DNA of 64,000 nt from Moniliophthora roreri (lineage: Eukaryota > Basidiomycota > Agaricomycetes > Agaricales > Marasmiaceae). The stretch's first letter is position 1. Every line of letters begins with the position of its first letter. The position numbers and the translations under genes are program-made. Positions 10,579 through 22,071 of the stretch are shown here, one piece after another. The notes under the pieces were generated by a model. That model did not search any database. It saw only the letters and a list, made by a program, of their open reading frames with translations, and was not told the DNA's origin. Location of the stretch: contig LATX02000197.1 in the NCBI GenBank assembly GCA_001466705.2, forward strand, positions 519,841 to 583,840. The letters are read 5' to 3'.

Positions 10579-13231
10579 AAACTCGCATTGATGGTCGAGA
10601 AGTATCGGGTCCCAGGTGGTGAGTTACCCATTTTTTGAAATTCTTCTCTCCCGAGTGCCTAATCAGTTTTCTCCTCGTGTAGGACAGAACGGGTGTCATT
10701 TTGAAGTCAATCATGGTTGTGTATAACTCCCCTGTTGTATATTACATTGGGCCGCGCCCTGAACATTCTATCGTGCGAATGAATTGTTTTTGGCCGTGAA
10801 AGGGAGACGCTGGACGTATCATGGATGTTGGGAAGGCAGGTATGCGACGGTTTGGTGAGGAGGGGTAGGACTTCAAACTTGTTCGTCAGTCGTGGGACCT
10901 TGTATGGAGTTCCAGACGCAAGGAGTACTTTGACGATGGACGGGCACGAGCAGAATATGAGACTTCTGAAAGGTGTCGATGAGCCTTAAATGCGGGAGAA
11001 AAAGGCACTGACGTGATAGCTCAAATGTATTTATTACTGCCGTAGTACATCTGCAGTAAAACAAGCCAACCACGGAGAGTAAACTCACCAATAGTTGAAC
11101 ATTCTAAAGGAGTTTGGAAGCCGCCCTGCAGACCCTACTTGGAGAAATATCCAGATCTGCGAGCGTGAGGCTTCTTATAATTGTTGAGATGCGTTGAGAG
11201 CAATCCAAATCGGGCCTAGTTTCCACCGGTTTCCTTGCTGCGAGATTTGGCACGATATACAGAAGAGGTCTCCAAGAAAAAAAGTGCGCAGGAGAAGTAC
11301 GAGCACCAGATCACGAGCGAAAAGGATACGTAAAATGGGTATTGGGGGTATGAGGGGTTCGTGTCGTCCGTTTTGGCAACGAGCCTGAATGCTTCTCGAG
11401 GCATCTAAATCGAAGGGCTTCCATCATCAGCCTCACGCCCATTTCCATGCTACTTGCATTCTTCTCCCAAAGATCCCTACATGCTACTCTGCCATTGATT
11501 CATCATCCTCAACGTCACCGCAGGTCCACGAGGTACTGTTGAATGGCGCCCTAGTGCTGTGAAACCGTGGTACGATATGGTTCGCGCTCGACGGAATAGA
11601 GCTAGCGGCGTTCTTAGAGTTACGTATCTTCGAGCTTCTGTCTCTGTGACCAGAAGGAAAGTTAGTTTGACATGGTGAAAAATTCCGCTATCTTTGAAAG
11701 GACGTACGTAGATTTGAAACACCTCTGTCAGAACCTAACCGCCCCTTCATCGTATCTGTCCCGAGAGTCATACCTCAAGATAATCCTAGTGTTCTCGTAT
11801 AATTCGCGGGTCCCCCCCGGAGTTATACATGAAGCCTTCTGAGCACCTAAATAGATAAAAAAAGAAAATCAGAAATGACTTTGGATTCGTCAATCACGAA
11901 GCGGAGAATGTACCCATCTGTCCAAAAACTTCGCGAAGGACACTATCACATCACACCGTCGTCCTCCCCCAGTATCGAGGGCCACAGTATTAGAGGAGGA
12001 GAATGGAGTAAAAGAACGCACAAGCGTCGCCCATGACTAACCTCGGTAAGTACCGGGGTACGGGAATTACCGGATGTTTGACTCGAGCGCTTAAGCCAAA
12101 CACTTGTCCTTTGCGTCCATGACTGATTTCCAAAATACCAGAATCCAAACGCACAGCTATTAAGCGCACGTTTTCGAAAATTCGATATCAAGCCTGATAG
12201 GGTTAGGCCTAATCCTTTCCTCAGTCATCAGATGCTCCATTTCCGACTCGGATTGATGATTCAAAATTTGGGTGTCGGTTATACGCAGGTGGAACTAACG
12301 ACGGCGCTTCATGACATTCGGCGATTGCAGACCAAGGAGTCCATCAGGTCCATTCTAATTTTTATGCCCCCTGCTCTTCGTGCTTTCCTCCCACCGAACC
12401 CCCTCAACTTCACGTTGTGCATTACTTACTTACTCTATGCCGCCCACTCCTTCTACGGTAATACTCAGAAATCTTGACTCACTGGTCAATGCCAGTGTGT
12501 GCTAGTTCAACTTTTATATGAAGACAGGCTACAGTTTGAGCAAGAGCTCACTTCAGACCTGTAAGTTTCTCATCGTCATGTGAAGTTCGTCGGTTTCTAA
12601 TTACGTCGAAAAAAGTCAACTTTGGATCTAACCCGGTACGGCAATGAACTATCTACTATCCAAATCGACTCACGAAAGCTATCATAGCGGGAATTTCGGT
12701 TGGAGGCATAAAGGAGAAAGAAAGCGCGCGCCCGTATAATACTGTGAGGTTACTGGTACGCATTTCTGACTCTCCCGCTTCACGGACTTGTCTTGCAGTC
12801 GTTCAAACGACCTTCAGAGCTTCTGCCTCTTTGTTCCCACACCTAACTTAAGAAGTTAAGAAACATAACTCGGCATGTTCTATATATTGAATGCACGTTT
12901 GACAGCTGAATATATATATCTGTACAGATCGAGGTTTCACTCCGTTTTCACTGGGGATCAGATCTTGGTCCCCCGCAAGGTCAGTTAATTCCCATCGAAT
13001 CCTAACTGCTCAGAGTTCCAGTCATCCCCGCTGACACGAGGAACAGACTCATAAAGTAGCACTTGACGCTGAAATGGTATAGCAGGTGCGTTATGTGGAT
13101 ATCGGATCCGTCGGTCTACCATATCAATCCATCACAATACCTGTGTTTTCGAAATTATATTAATACACGTTCACCATTCCACTATGATACATGTACGAAC
13201 CCGTTCAATCAAGTCAATTTTGCAACTCTAT
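10579..13231. other. no supported gene
   Basis: Several 60-80 codon frames occur on both strands, but none has a recognisable domain or joins to a neighbour through good splice sites. If a gene is here it is small or heavily split. Confidence 0.4.
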
Positions 13232-14573
13232 TCACCACATCTCCGTCGGCTTCTCATCTGACCTCTCCAAGGCCCAATCTCCCTCTTTCAAAACGTGCAA
13301 CCTATCAATCTTTTCCCGTATCTCTGCTTCTTCTGGTGACGAACGCCCATACGACCTCGATACCGATATTATCTCACTTTGCAACAACTGAATCTTCTCC
13401 TCAATCTCCATCTGCCTATCTGTTCTCGCTCGTGGTCTAGGTATCTCGGTTTCATAGGTAACACCTGTGATAGCGGTTTCGGTGAAGGAAGGTGCTGGGG
13501 TTGATGAGCGTGATATGGGGCTATAGATTGCTCCCGAGTCGACTTTGGGTGGAGAGGATTTGACCATGCGTTCTCTGTCGAATAAGAGGCCAGATCCTGA
13601 TGTGAATGTGGATATTCGATTTGGTTTTCGGTTGCGGCGGCGGCGGCGGCACAAGAGGAATAGGACGAGTAGTAGAATGAGGAATACGACTCCGCCTATT
13701 GTACTCCCTATGATGATGTTTCTCTTTCCCGAGTTGTTGGAGTTCTTGAGTGCTTCGGTGGTACTGACTGGGCCAGTAGGGATGGTGACATTGGAAGCGG
13801 CTTCTGAAGCCGAGGTTGAATATGCGTCGCTGAGTGCACCGTTGGTTGGAGTTGTGGAAAGACCTGTGCTGTTCAAAAAGATCGGCTTCAGACGGCAAAA
13901 TCAAATGGGAAGTTCTTACTTATCTACAATGCTACCTGACGAAGATGTGTTCCTAATTAAGCGAAGCGGATAAGGGTTCTGCATGCTTCAATTGAGAAAA
14001 ACGCGTACGTATTCCCGCTGGCCGGTGATACAGGCGGTAAGTTGTCATTAGAAGTTTCTGGAGTTGCAACAGGTGGTGCCACTGTCACAGTTTGTGAATC
14101 GGTATATATAGTCGATATTCTGCATTGCCCATGAGTATCGTGGATATCCGACTAAACTCATATGCTTACTCTCTGCCGCCACTGTCTGTTTGGTATGCAT
14201 AAAGAACGAATTCCCTGCGAAACAGCCTCCGTAAGAGTTACTGAGCTAGTCTTGGGGGGTTACATACGTCGTCTGTGCAAATGTGACTTCTACAGTCCCA
14301 CTGAGCTGTGTTGGGTCGGCAGGGACAGTGACTGTTGGCAAGGGGCCATTTACACGTCCTTGACCGACACCACTCTTCACTATCACGAAAGGTTCTGTCT
14401 CTTGGGGTTCTCTGTGCCAAGTGATAGTAATCGGTTGGGACTGAGTGACTGAGACGTTAATAGGATCAATGGTGAAGGCGCCAGCGTGTAACACCAGCAC
14501 TGTCCTAGAAATTGTGAATATAGACGAGTATTCGACAGAGATTCCGGAGCACTCACCATAGTATCCAGAGCAT
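13232..14573 (-). CDS. Mid2-like single-pass S/T-rich membrane protein
   Basis: I read five exons: 14557-14573, 14268-14504, 14170-14214, 14009-14119 and 13232-13868, which sum to 1047 nt (348 residues). The 17-nt first exon joins through GTGAGT to form a signal peptide starting MLWILWTVLVLHAGAF. An extracellular beta-rich domain follows (residues about 16-105), then an S/T-rich stalk (about 105-190), one membrane helix (IGGVVFLILLLVLFLLC) with a CRRRRRNRKP stop-transfer, and a cytoplasmic tail with a predicted helix near EIEEKIQLLQSEI. This layout is common in Agaricomycetes and resembles cell-wall sensors of the Mid2 type; a signalling role is inference. The 140-nt last intron is longer than the others and might hide another small exon. 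Confidence 0.8.
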
Positions 14574-16755
14574 TGGGGGGCACAAAAAGGGTGGGAGGCG
14601 TACAGCGCATTGCACACATTGATTATATGGTTACCAGCGCGCTGTCTACGTACAGCATACAGTGCCTCCTTGATATACATCAAGTTGATCTGTCGGCTCG
14701 ACATCAAGCCGTGGGATGATTGATGTCAATGTCGCGGAAGGGTAGTACGCTAGGCTCAATTGAGATCCCGAGGTCTTGATTAAACTGAAAGATGGGTGAT
14801 GCACCGCTCAATCGAATCCTATTTCACACAGATAGCAACAATACGTCAAACCTTCCCAAGCGGCATCGAGTAAGCACAGCACCCAGTCTTGGTTGACGAT
14901 CATTTTACAGCTAGAGCGGCAATCATTATAAGCTAGAGCGGCAATCATTATAAGCTAGAGCGGCAATCATTATAAGCTAGAGCGGCAATCATTATAACTT
15001 GAGATGCAAAGATCAGCTCCAATTCGATGGAAAATCTTGAGCATAATAGGGGTTAGTTTGGAGAGTGCAATAGTCGTCGTGAAAGAGATGTGTGATAAGA
15101 TTATCAGTAATGATGCACAGCTCGCCATCGTGGGGATATAGCCACGAGGCTCCCTCTTCCTGCTATCCCGTCATCATGCAAGTCACTATGGTGAGCTCTT
15201 CCCTTCATTCTCCGCGTTTTTGTAGCTGATTTCCTTTCTCTGTCGTTATGTAGTCTGGCACTCAGACTCAAGATCATTATCACGTCAAATTTGGGGTCTA
15301 GGAGATAGTGATGGACATGGGACAGCTAAGGTAAGTGTTCATTATTTGAAAGTAGTATTACTTATTAATCTCGGTCGCTGTCCTTAATCCATCCCAGGAG
15401 TCTTATTTGCCAACACCCACCCTTACTCCTTGCGATAGCGCTCTCTATAGTCCGTCTTTGCACACCAAGTCACCGTTCCGTTCCCTAACACCCCTTTCGC
15501 AATCGGCAAGGGATATTTTGGTGTGCATTGCTAGAAAGGCGACGATACAAATGAATATGGCTTGGTTAATGGCAAAGGTGTGTATTTGTTCTAATCAGCA
15601 AGTTCCTTCACTTATGGACGAGTTCGATAAAGCAGCCATGAATCGGATATCTGTCACCTGCAACCCTCCCGCATGCACCCTTTGGCTATCACCCACACAC
15701 CGATAGTCCTCTTTCACCCCGCTATCTGTCGTTCACAAATAGAAATTGGAAAAGATTGGAGGGAGACACGTACTTGGCGTCTTTGCTTTTTTGTAGCACA
15801 AATGCGTCATATCAGCATAGATATTCGCTATTGTTTAGTGGCTAACATCATCGCATCTCATCCAATGGGTATACTCCATTAGCAGCGCGATAGCCAGATT
15901 CCCTGTAACGGAAATTGGGTCGCTCGTGTCTTTTTAACCAATTGACCTGAAAAATAAACCATAAGAGCGAACAAGGAGACAGACGGACAACAAAGTCTTT
16001 CTGGAGCCAGATGTAGAACGACAGCGCGGACATATTACACGGATGCTCGCCGCAGGTTATCCACTCGTTCTCTGCCTGAACGTTCAGTCATGCCTTCCGA
16101 CTTACGTGACACTTTATTTCGCCTCGATTGAGTTATCTCATGACAAGGTGCGTAGCCCGGTATCAGACTTTGTGTTGGTCGTTTGAGATCGACAACACAT
16201 ACTAGGCATAAAATTACAGATGTGACGGCCACAAATCACCTCCTACGAAGCAGACTAGGAAAACCGAATGTACTAATAACTTTGAGCGCTATTGAGAAGT
16301 TCTATAGAGTACATCTTCATTAATACGTCTTGCAAACCCAATGCCCACGTCTTAAAACTGGACGTTTCGACTAGTGTTCGAACCGTCAATATTCGTTTTA
16401 AAACACAGCATTCAAGGCGACTCACTCGAACTGCCCCGCAATGTTACCTGGAGGAGAATGACTGCAAACCCAATACGGGACCATTTTATCCCTGTACGAG
16501 TAGACACTTTGACTCTGCACATACAAACTTATCTGTCCTCTTTCATACCACCTGTGTCCAGGCGTCCCCATCGGGCCCGGGGTGCTAGGGATTGTAATAC
16601 TCTTTCGAACGCCAACGCCCACTTTAGTTAATAAAGCAAGGGGAAAAAAGCGCTGAAACCCACTCTTTCCGCTAACAAAGGATTTAATCAATTCGGCAGC
16701 AGAGTACGGTTTTCCATTTATACTTCATGAAATGAACTCTGCGTACAACTCGTTG
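14574..16755. other. no supported gene; contains a 22-bp tandem repeat
   Basis: Frames such as 15407-15706 (+) show no domain. The clearest structure is the tandem repeat at 14909-14996, listed separately. The first few hundred bases should include the promoter of the Mid2-like gene. Confidence 0.4.
14909..14996. repeat. four perfect copies of a 22-bp repeat
   Basis: The unit AGCTAGAGCGGCAATCATTA plus TA occurs four times head to tail without a mismatch. It is about 340 bp upstream of the Mid2-like start codon. Perfect identity points to recent expansion. Confidence 0.97.
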
Positions 16756-17478
16756 TCAGTCTATATTCGTTTTGACGTGCGATGATAATCGGAATTGTCT
16801 CGTGATGTCGTCTGCGCCCAATTTAGGGTCGGCTGCCTTAGGGATGCCATGACATTCAACGGTCGGCGAACAAGCGGAAGACGTGCTTTTTAGTTTGGAT
16901 GATTCTGCTTCCAACAATAGCAGACTTTCTGGTGTTTTTTTTTGGTCGCAAGTTGAGGGAGGTGTGTTTGATGACAGTGTTGAGTTCAAGGTGAAAACGG
17001 AGTCGGGGGATTCCGCTGACGCTAGAACCCAAAAATATGCCCGAACAGACAGTCCAGCATATTTGGGAAGCTGAACCTGGAGTCTGAGAGCGGGGGCAGG
17101 AGACGCAGGTTTCGAGTTCGATACAAAGACATTGTCGCGAGGGTGGTTCCTGGGCTATTGGTTGGGGCAGAGTACGTTGACTTTGATTTTGGTTTTGTTG
17201 AGTGCGGCGATGACGCATTTTCTCGGGGATAACGACGGCGAGGACGGGTCACGAGGGCACTGGAATTCATAGAGAAGGGTCCATTGAACTTGAACTTGTA
17301 AGAGATAGCAGAAACGTCGGTAGGACAAAAAATTTACTATTAGTCATGCACCTTGTCCCCTGCTCCACAACCATTCTCTCGCCTTCTCCTCCTTTCCACC
17401 CATATAATAGCCTATAAAGGGTCCTAGAGTAGGAATATTAGCTGTGGGAAGTAATTTAGATGGGAAAAAAATCACCAT
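16756..17478 (-). pseudogene. unnamed tandem family, copy 1 (partly readable)
   Basis: From ATG at 17478 a first exon reads MVIFFPSKLLPTANI then GPFIGYYMGG and a KEEKAREWLW segment. A GTGCAT donor and an acceptor near 17283 lead into VQVQWTLLYEFQCP, ending with KIKVNVLCPN. A further exon carries IPRLRFHLELNT. Related exons in the same order occur at 17565-18684 and 18922-19280, so the minus strand is taken as coding. The whole cannot be joined into one open frame by eye. No domain is recognised. Confidence 0.4.
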
Positions 17479-17564
17479 TTTGTATCGTTGCCGCGAGATC
17501 GTGGTGGTAAAGAAGGGCGCTTACCACACATAGTCATGCGCATTCGAAGGTGACGCTGGTATCA

Positions 17565-18684
17565 TTACGACGCCGCGTCGACCATTGGTAACATCTCCGG
17601 GATGCTCAGAGTTGATTCGGATCCGCTACGATGACGTCTTCCCTTCCTACCCCCGAAATTCCTTACCAACTGTATACCCGTCTCCACAGAGCCAACTACG
17701 ACATCGCAGGGATTATGATACATGTTCCCGAGGCCAAATAATTCATTGGTAATGTCCCTGAAGCCACTGGAACTGATACAAGTCCGCTGCGACGAGGTTT
17801 CTGTACCTGTTCCCCAATATCCTACCCCTGACCTAACCAATCTAACATCATCGACAACTCCAGGGCTTTGCCTTTAGCCTCTGGTACGACGAAAACGACC
17901 AAATAGTCATTATCTGTGTACACAGAGGCTACAACAAGCCTCGAGTGCTTAGGGGGAGGTAGTAGAAGAGGTGACTGGGGAGATGGTGTTGAAGGTGGCG
18001 AGTTCAAGGTAATGAGGACGTCGCAGATCTTCGGCGACGTTTGAGACGGCGGCATATTCGGATGTAGTTGGAACTGGAAGTATGAGGCAAACATGGTACC
18101 TGTGTCGATATCGGGATTAAGACGGCGTCGACGAGCTCCACTGACGTCGTAGTCGTGTTCAGCGACCCGGGAAGCACTATGATGGCTTGGCTGGCGGTTC
18201 CGAGGCCACTGGATGAAGCAAGGGTGATTGGCTTTGGTGTTAGTAGGGTTGGGTGATGTGGCGGCATTTCAAGGCTAACGGTGGTAGTAGGGGGACCGGG
18301 GCAGGGAGTGGAGGTTCCAGGCCTGTTTGGCTGTGTTTGGCATGAGCTTCCGGCGCGTAGTCTACATTTCCGTGTACGCTACCATCCACAACCAGCAGCA
18401 TTGTCTTCGGCATCGCGATAGCCAGACCATCCGGCCCTCTCCAACGGTGACGACAACGAATGGCATAGGCATTGAAAACGACGTATGTGAGTCCGGAGAA
18501 CCTGTAAGAACCTGCAGAACGGTCAGAAGAACAGAAAGATTAAGTTTTCGGTACGCACCTTATACCCTGATCCACTACTATTCTCCCTCCTTCTCCCGTT
18601 TCCTTCCACCCACCTTATAACTTGTAAACAGTCCTAATTGAAGAATATTAGTCGATGAGAGCAGAATAAACAAAGAAATGCCAT
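17565..18684 (-). pseudogene. unnamed tandem family, copy 2 (decayed)
   Basis: The 5' part (18555-18700) aligns at the DNA level with the start of copy 1 (17341-17500) but has an in-frame TAG. Later pieces carry YLELATFNT and then VVASVYTDNDYLVVFVVPEA at about 17860-17950. The piece VYTDND...V has relatives in copy 3 and at about 48.4 kb. The opposite strand is also open over this motif, so the strand call relies on the order of conserved pieces. Function unknown. Confidence 0.38.
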
Positions 18685-18921
18685 TTTTTAGTTTGTTGCC
18701 GGCCGTCGTGTGGTGAGAGATAAAGAGCAGGTGTCACGCAGTGTCACACCCGTTCGACGTTAAAGCCGTGCGCCGGAAGTCCCCAGATTGGTATTCTTGG
18801 GGTTTTCGAGGTCGCCGATCACCTTACAGGTAATCCTGCAAAGTCTGCATCCAGGTGTGTTCCATTTTAGTCTCTGGAACGACGGTTACAATGAATTCGT
18901 CATTGCTTTTGTTCACAGAGG

Positions 18922-19280
18922 CTATCTGAGTAGCCTGAGTGCGGCAATGGGAATCGTATTTGACTCGGAGTACCCAAACGAAGAGAGGCACGGAATGCGA
19001 CGCTGACGTCGTAACGCGGTCATCGGAAGGGGAATGGGGAGAGGGGGAGCCAGGGAAGTCTGAGGTACCGCAAACGATTGAAAAACGCTAGAACAGCGCT
19101 GGTGATGTTTGAAGGTGGGGGTAGGAGATGAGGGTGATGTCGGTGTCGAGTTCGAGGGGAAAGACGACGTCACGAGTCTTTGGTGACGTCATAGACGTAT
19201 TCGGAAACCTAAACGCGTTGGGGCTTGGTACGTTGACTTTGGTGGAACCTGGGTATGTCAAGTGGCGGCGTCACCAGCAG
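18922..19280 (-). pseudogene. unnamed tandem family, copy 3 (fragment)
   Basis: Minus-strand pieces KVNVPSPN, TSPKTRDVVFPLELDTD and IASVNKSNDEFIVTVVPETK follow the order seen in copies 1 and 2. Frames between them are not continuous. No start exon was found upstream, where 19281-19936 shows nothing recognisable. Confidence 0.35.
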
Positions 19281-19936
19281 TTTCGACTCAGATGTCGACT
19301 CTCTCAGGAAATCATGGAGGTCGTCAATAGCGCGATGGTCTTTCGACGGATGTTGAGTAAGTTTTTGTTATGCATATCCTTATTTGAATAAGTGATAATT
19401 GTTTAGCCGCACGAGAGTCGAGGCATTTCTAGGAACCCAGAGGACTGGGCCAACTGGCGAATCTTACCAAAATACTAACTAGTCGTGACAGGTTAAGCAG
19501 GTTCGGTTGGTGGTTTACAAAGTACTCTTGACATCGACATCAATCTGCCGATCATGGAGAATTCGATTCATATCACGTATGACCGTTTCGCTTCAACTCT
19601 GCTTCAACTGCACAACCACGTTGCCCCGCTACGAATCCTGGATACTATATCAATGGCTAGATTCCCGGTCCTTTCGACGGTACAAAAAATCACTAGATGC
19701 GCATTAGAAACAGGTTGGGTACGTTCTGCTTTGACATCTCTCTTTCTAGTTAGTACATGGTAATACGAATTTGTATATAAGCAAGAACTACCGATCTAGA
19801 CTCCATTACTCGTGTTTTGGTGTCTCCTGTGTGCAAGTAAACAGGCCCTTTTACCGGACAAGTACACTAGAGCGCTGCGAGTCCAGTCGGGCAAAAAAAA
19901 TGTACAGTACAAGTATCGCATTGAATATATATATAT
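19281..19936. other. no supported gene; 3' flank of P450 copy 1
   Basis: Nothing is recognised except about 100 bases before 19937 that match the 3' flanks of P450 copies 2 and 3, including a segment with CGAGTGTTTTGGTG-like and GTACACTAGAGCGCTGCGA sequence. Confidence 0.5.
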
Positions 19937-22071
19937 TTACTGAGCCGAGGCCCACTCCTCTTTCGCCAACTTTAACATCTCTAATGCTTCAGGAAAACGT
20001 GCTTTACTTGATACAGAGAACTTGCGTGCTCGACTGTACGCGTATCAGCAGAATAATTATTTTAATAGACATGCTATACTCACCTGGAAATACCAGTTTC
20101 CTCGTCTTCTGTACTAATTCCATCGCTGTCTTTTCCAGCTTCGAGATGCATGGCCCAAAGAGTGACTGCAAAGGTAAATAATGCATTGAATGCCAGATGT
20201 CTACCCGGGCAAATTCTAGATAGTCGTCGCGATGAATAACAGCATGGGATCAAGATAGATCACGAACGAGTAGCCAACTTACCGATGTCCAAAACCAAAG
20301 GTGTAATGTCCTTCATTCTTGGTATCAGGTGGCGATGGCTTATGCGTACCATCTTCATTCAAAAACCGCTCGGGCCGAAATTCATCTGGATTTGGGCCAT
20401 ACGTTGTTTCGTCGTGATTCATTGCCCTTCATCAGGATTAGGAAGGCATCGGAATAGCATTGTGAGAGGGACTTACAACACATTAGGGATTATTATACAT
20501 CCTTTTGGGATATAGTATCCTTCGTAAATGTCATCCTAAAATCCAGGCCACAGTCAGTCAGCGAACCTAGAACAATAGACTGTTCCAACCTCAAGAGTAG
20601 CGTGGAGGACACCCATGGGAGGTGCAGGACGCCATCGCATGACCTATTTCCGGGTTGTTAAAAACTACATCGGATCGGAAAGTATTGCCTTTACCTCTTT
20701 TACTACGGCACACATATAAGGGAGGCTATCCATGTCGTCCAAAGTAGGGATTCTTTCCCGCCCAATAACCCTATCAAGCTCATCTTGAGCTTTACGCTGA
20801 GCCTCCGGAAAAGCAATCATAGCGAGTATTAGCCAGTTGAATGTGCTCTCGGTCTGGAAAAAAATATTGGTGAGTTGATGATTAAAGGCCTACTAGACTG
20901 TAATATGTACCGTTTCATATGCCGCTAGACTGAAGGAAATAATTAGCATGGTGTCACATAACTTGCAGACTACCCACTAGGTCACTGCAGCTAACCAGGA
21001 AGATTCCACATCATCCAGACCATGCTGTTCCTGTGTTTCAGCGAGCATGGAGCAGAAGCTCGATCCCGTCTCTTGTTTCTGTAGCTGAACAATCCAGACC
21101 GCAGAACATAAATTTAGTTGCATGCTAAGAAATCAATAGTACATACCGTCGCTTCCTTGATTGGAAGAAAGTAGCTCAAAAACTTGTCCGTGTATACACG
21201 ACATATTGCCTTGGCGTCTCGCCTCCACTTTGACATAAAATCTGGAAGGTATTCCAGAATCGGAACATGATTGGCCGCATACCTTCCCGGTAAGATAGAA
21301 TCAAGAGTATGGCGTAGGAAAATTGAGAGTTCTGAGATACGCTCGTGGGATGAATCATTATAGATCACGGATGCAACTTCGAGGGCGACAAATCTGCACA
21401 AGAATGTTATAATGTAATGGAGGAGTGCGAAGTTTAAAGTAGCCTTACCTTTCGATATGATCAGGATGCTTTTCTGGGCTATCCAGCATATTCATTGCAA
21501 GTTTAATACCCTCACGCATCTGGATCGGGTAGTATTGAGTGCTAGCTCTAATGTTCAAGGCTTCATGCGCAGCACGACGCATAGAGCGCCATCTGTGAGA
21601 TTACTAAATAAGCATGAACGCTGACTGTATCCTTGATAAAAGAGACTCACGTTACTCCAGGATTCATAAGAACGATATTCAACCCTCCGTTTGAATGTTC
21701 CACCACAGGCATTCGAACTCGTTGAGAGTAGTTGGACCCACGACGATCAAGTAAATCACCAGCTGCTTTTGCAGAATTGAGCACGATAGCATCTTGGTTG
21801 AATAGACGGAGGTAGACAATATCGCCTAGTAGACAATGGCTCAGGGTTCAGGTTGGGGATATCTAGGACTAGCGACGAGCTCACCGTATGATTTTTTCCA
21901 TTCAACAAGGGTGTGCCAGGGTCGGTTTCGGAGCTGTAAAGCATTCCCTACAAGTGGATAACCCTTTGGACCTGGCGGTAACTTTCCGGGTCGTCTTCGA
22001 CCAAAGAATGCGATCCAAATGCAGATTGAGATCAGCGCACAGCTGAGAGATGTAGTAGTCGTGAAGGTCAT
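19937..22071 (-). CDS. cytochrome P450 monooxygenase, copy 1
   Basis: Twelve exons: 21885-22071, 21651-21825, 21449-21592, 21147-21393, 20978-21084, 20911-20929, 20695-20853, 20590-20643, 20477-20535, 20283-20426, 20084-20215 and 19937-20033; total 1524 nt, 507 residues, the usual P450 length. An N-terminal membrane anchor (residues 3-22) and basic linker precede the proline hinge KLPPGPKGYP. The I-helix reads AAYET, with Ala where AGxET is usual. The ExxR motif (EVMR), PERF, and heme-binding FGFGHRICPGR (Cys about 434) are all present. It should hydroxylate or oxidise a small molecule at the ER membrane with a P450 reductase; the substrate is unknown. All introns are GT-AG. Upstream sequence is shared with the two copies in the inverted repeat. 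Confidence 0.92.

Noticed and set aside
10391..10714. Minus-strand frame of 107 codons and others opposite the membrane protein
   Set aside because: They are shadows of the 400-codon plus-strand gene, with no domain of their own.
17633..17745. Plus-strand peptide starting MTSSLPTPEIPYQLYTRL inside the tandem family
   Set aside because: It looks protein-like, but it stops after 37 codons, and the order of conserved pieces between the three units supports the minus strand.
18788..19006. Plus-strand frame with FSLWNDGYNEFVIAFVHRG
   Set aside because: A similar plus-strand motif occurs at 17880, but both are mirror readings of the YTDND...VVPE motif on the minus strand, where neighbouring blocks also agree.
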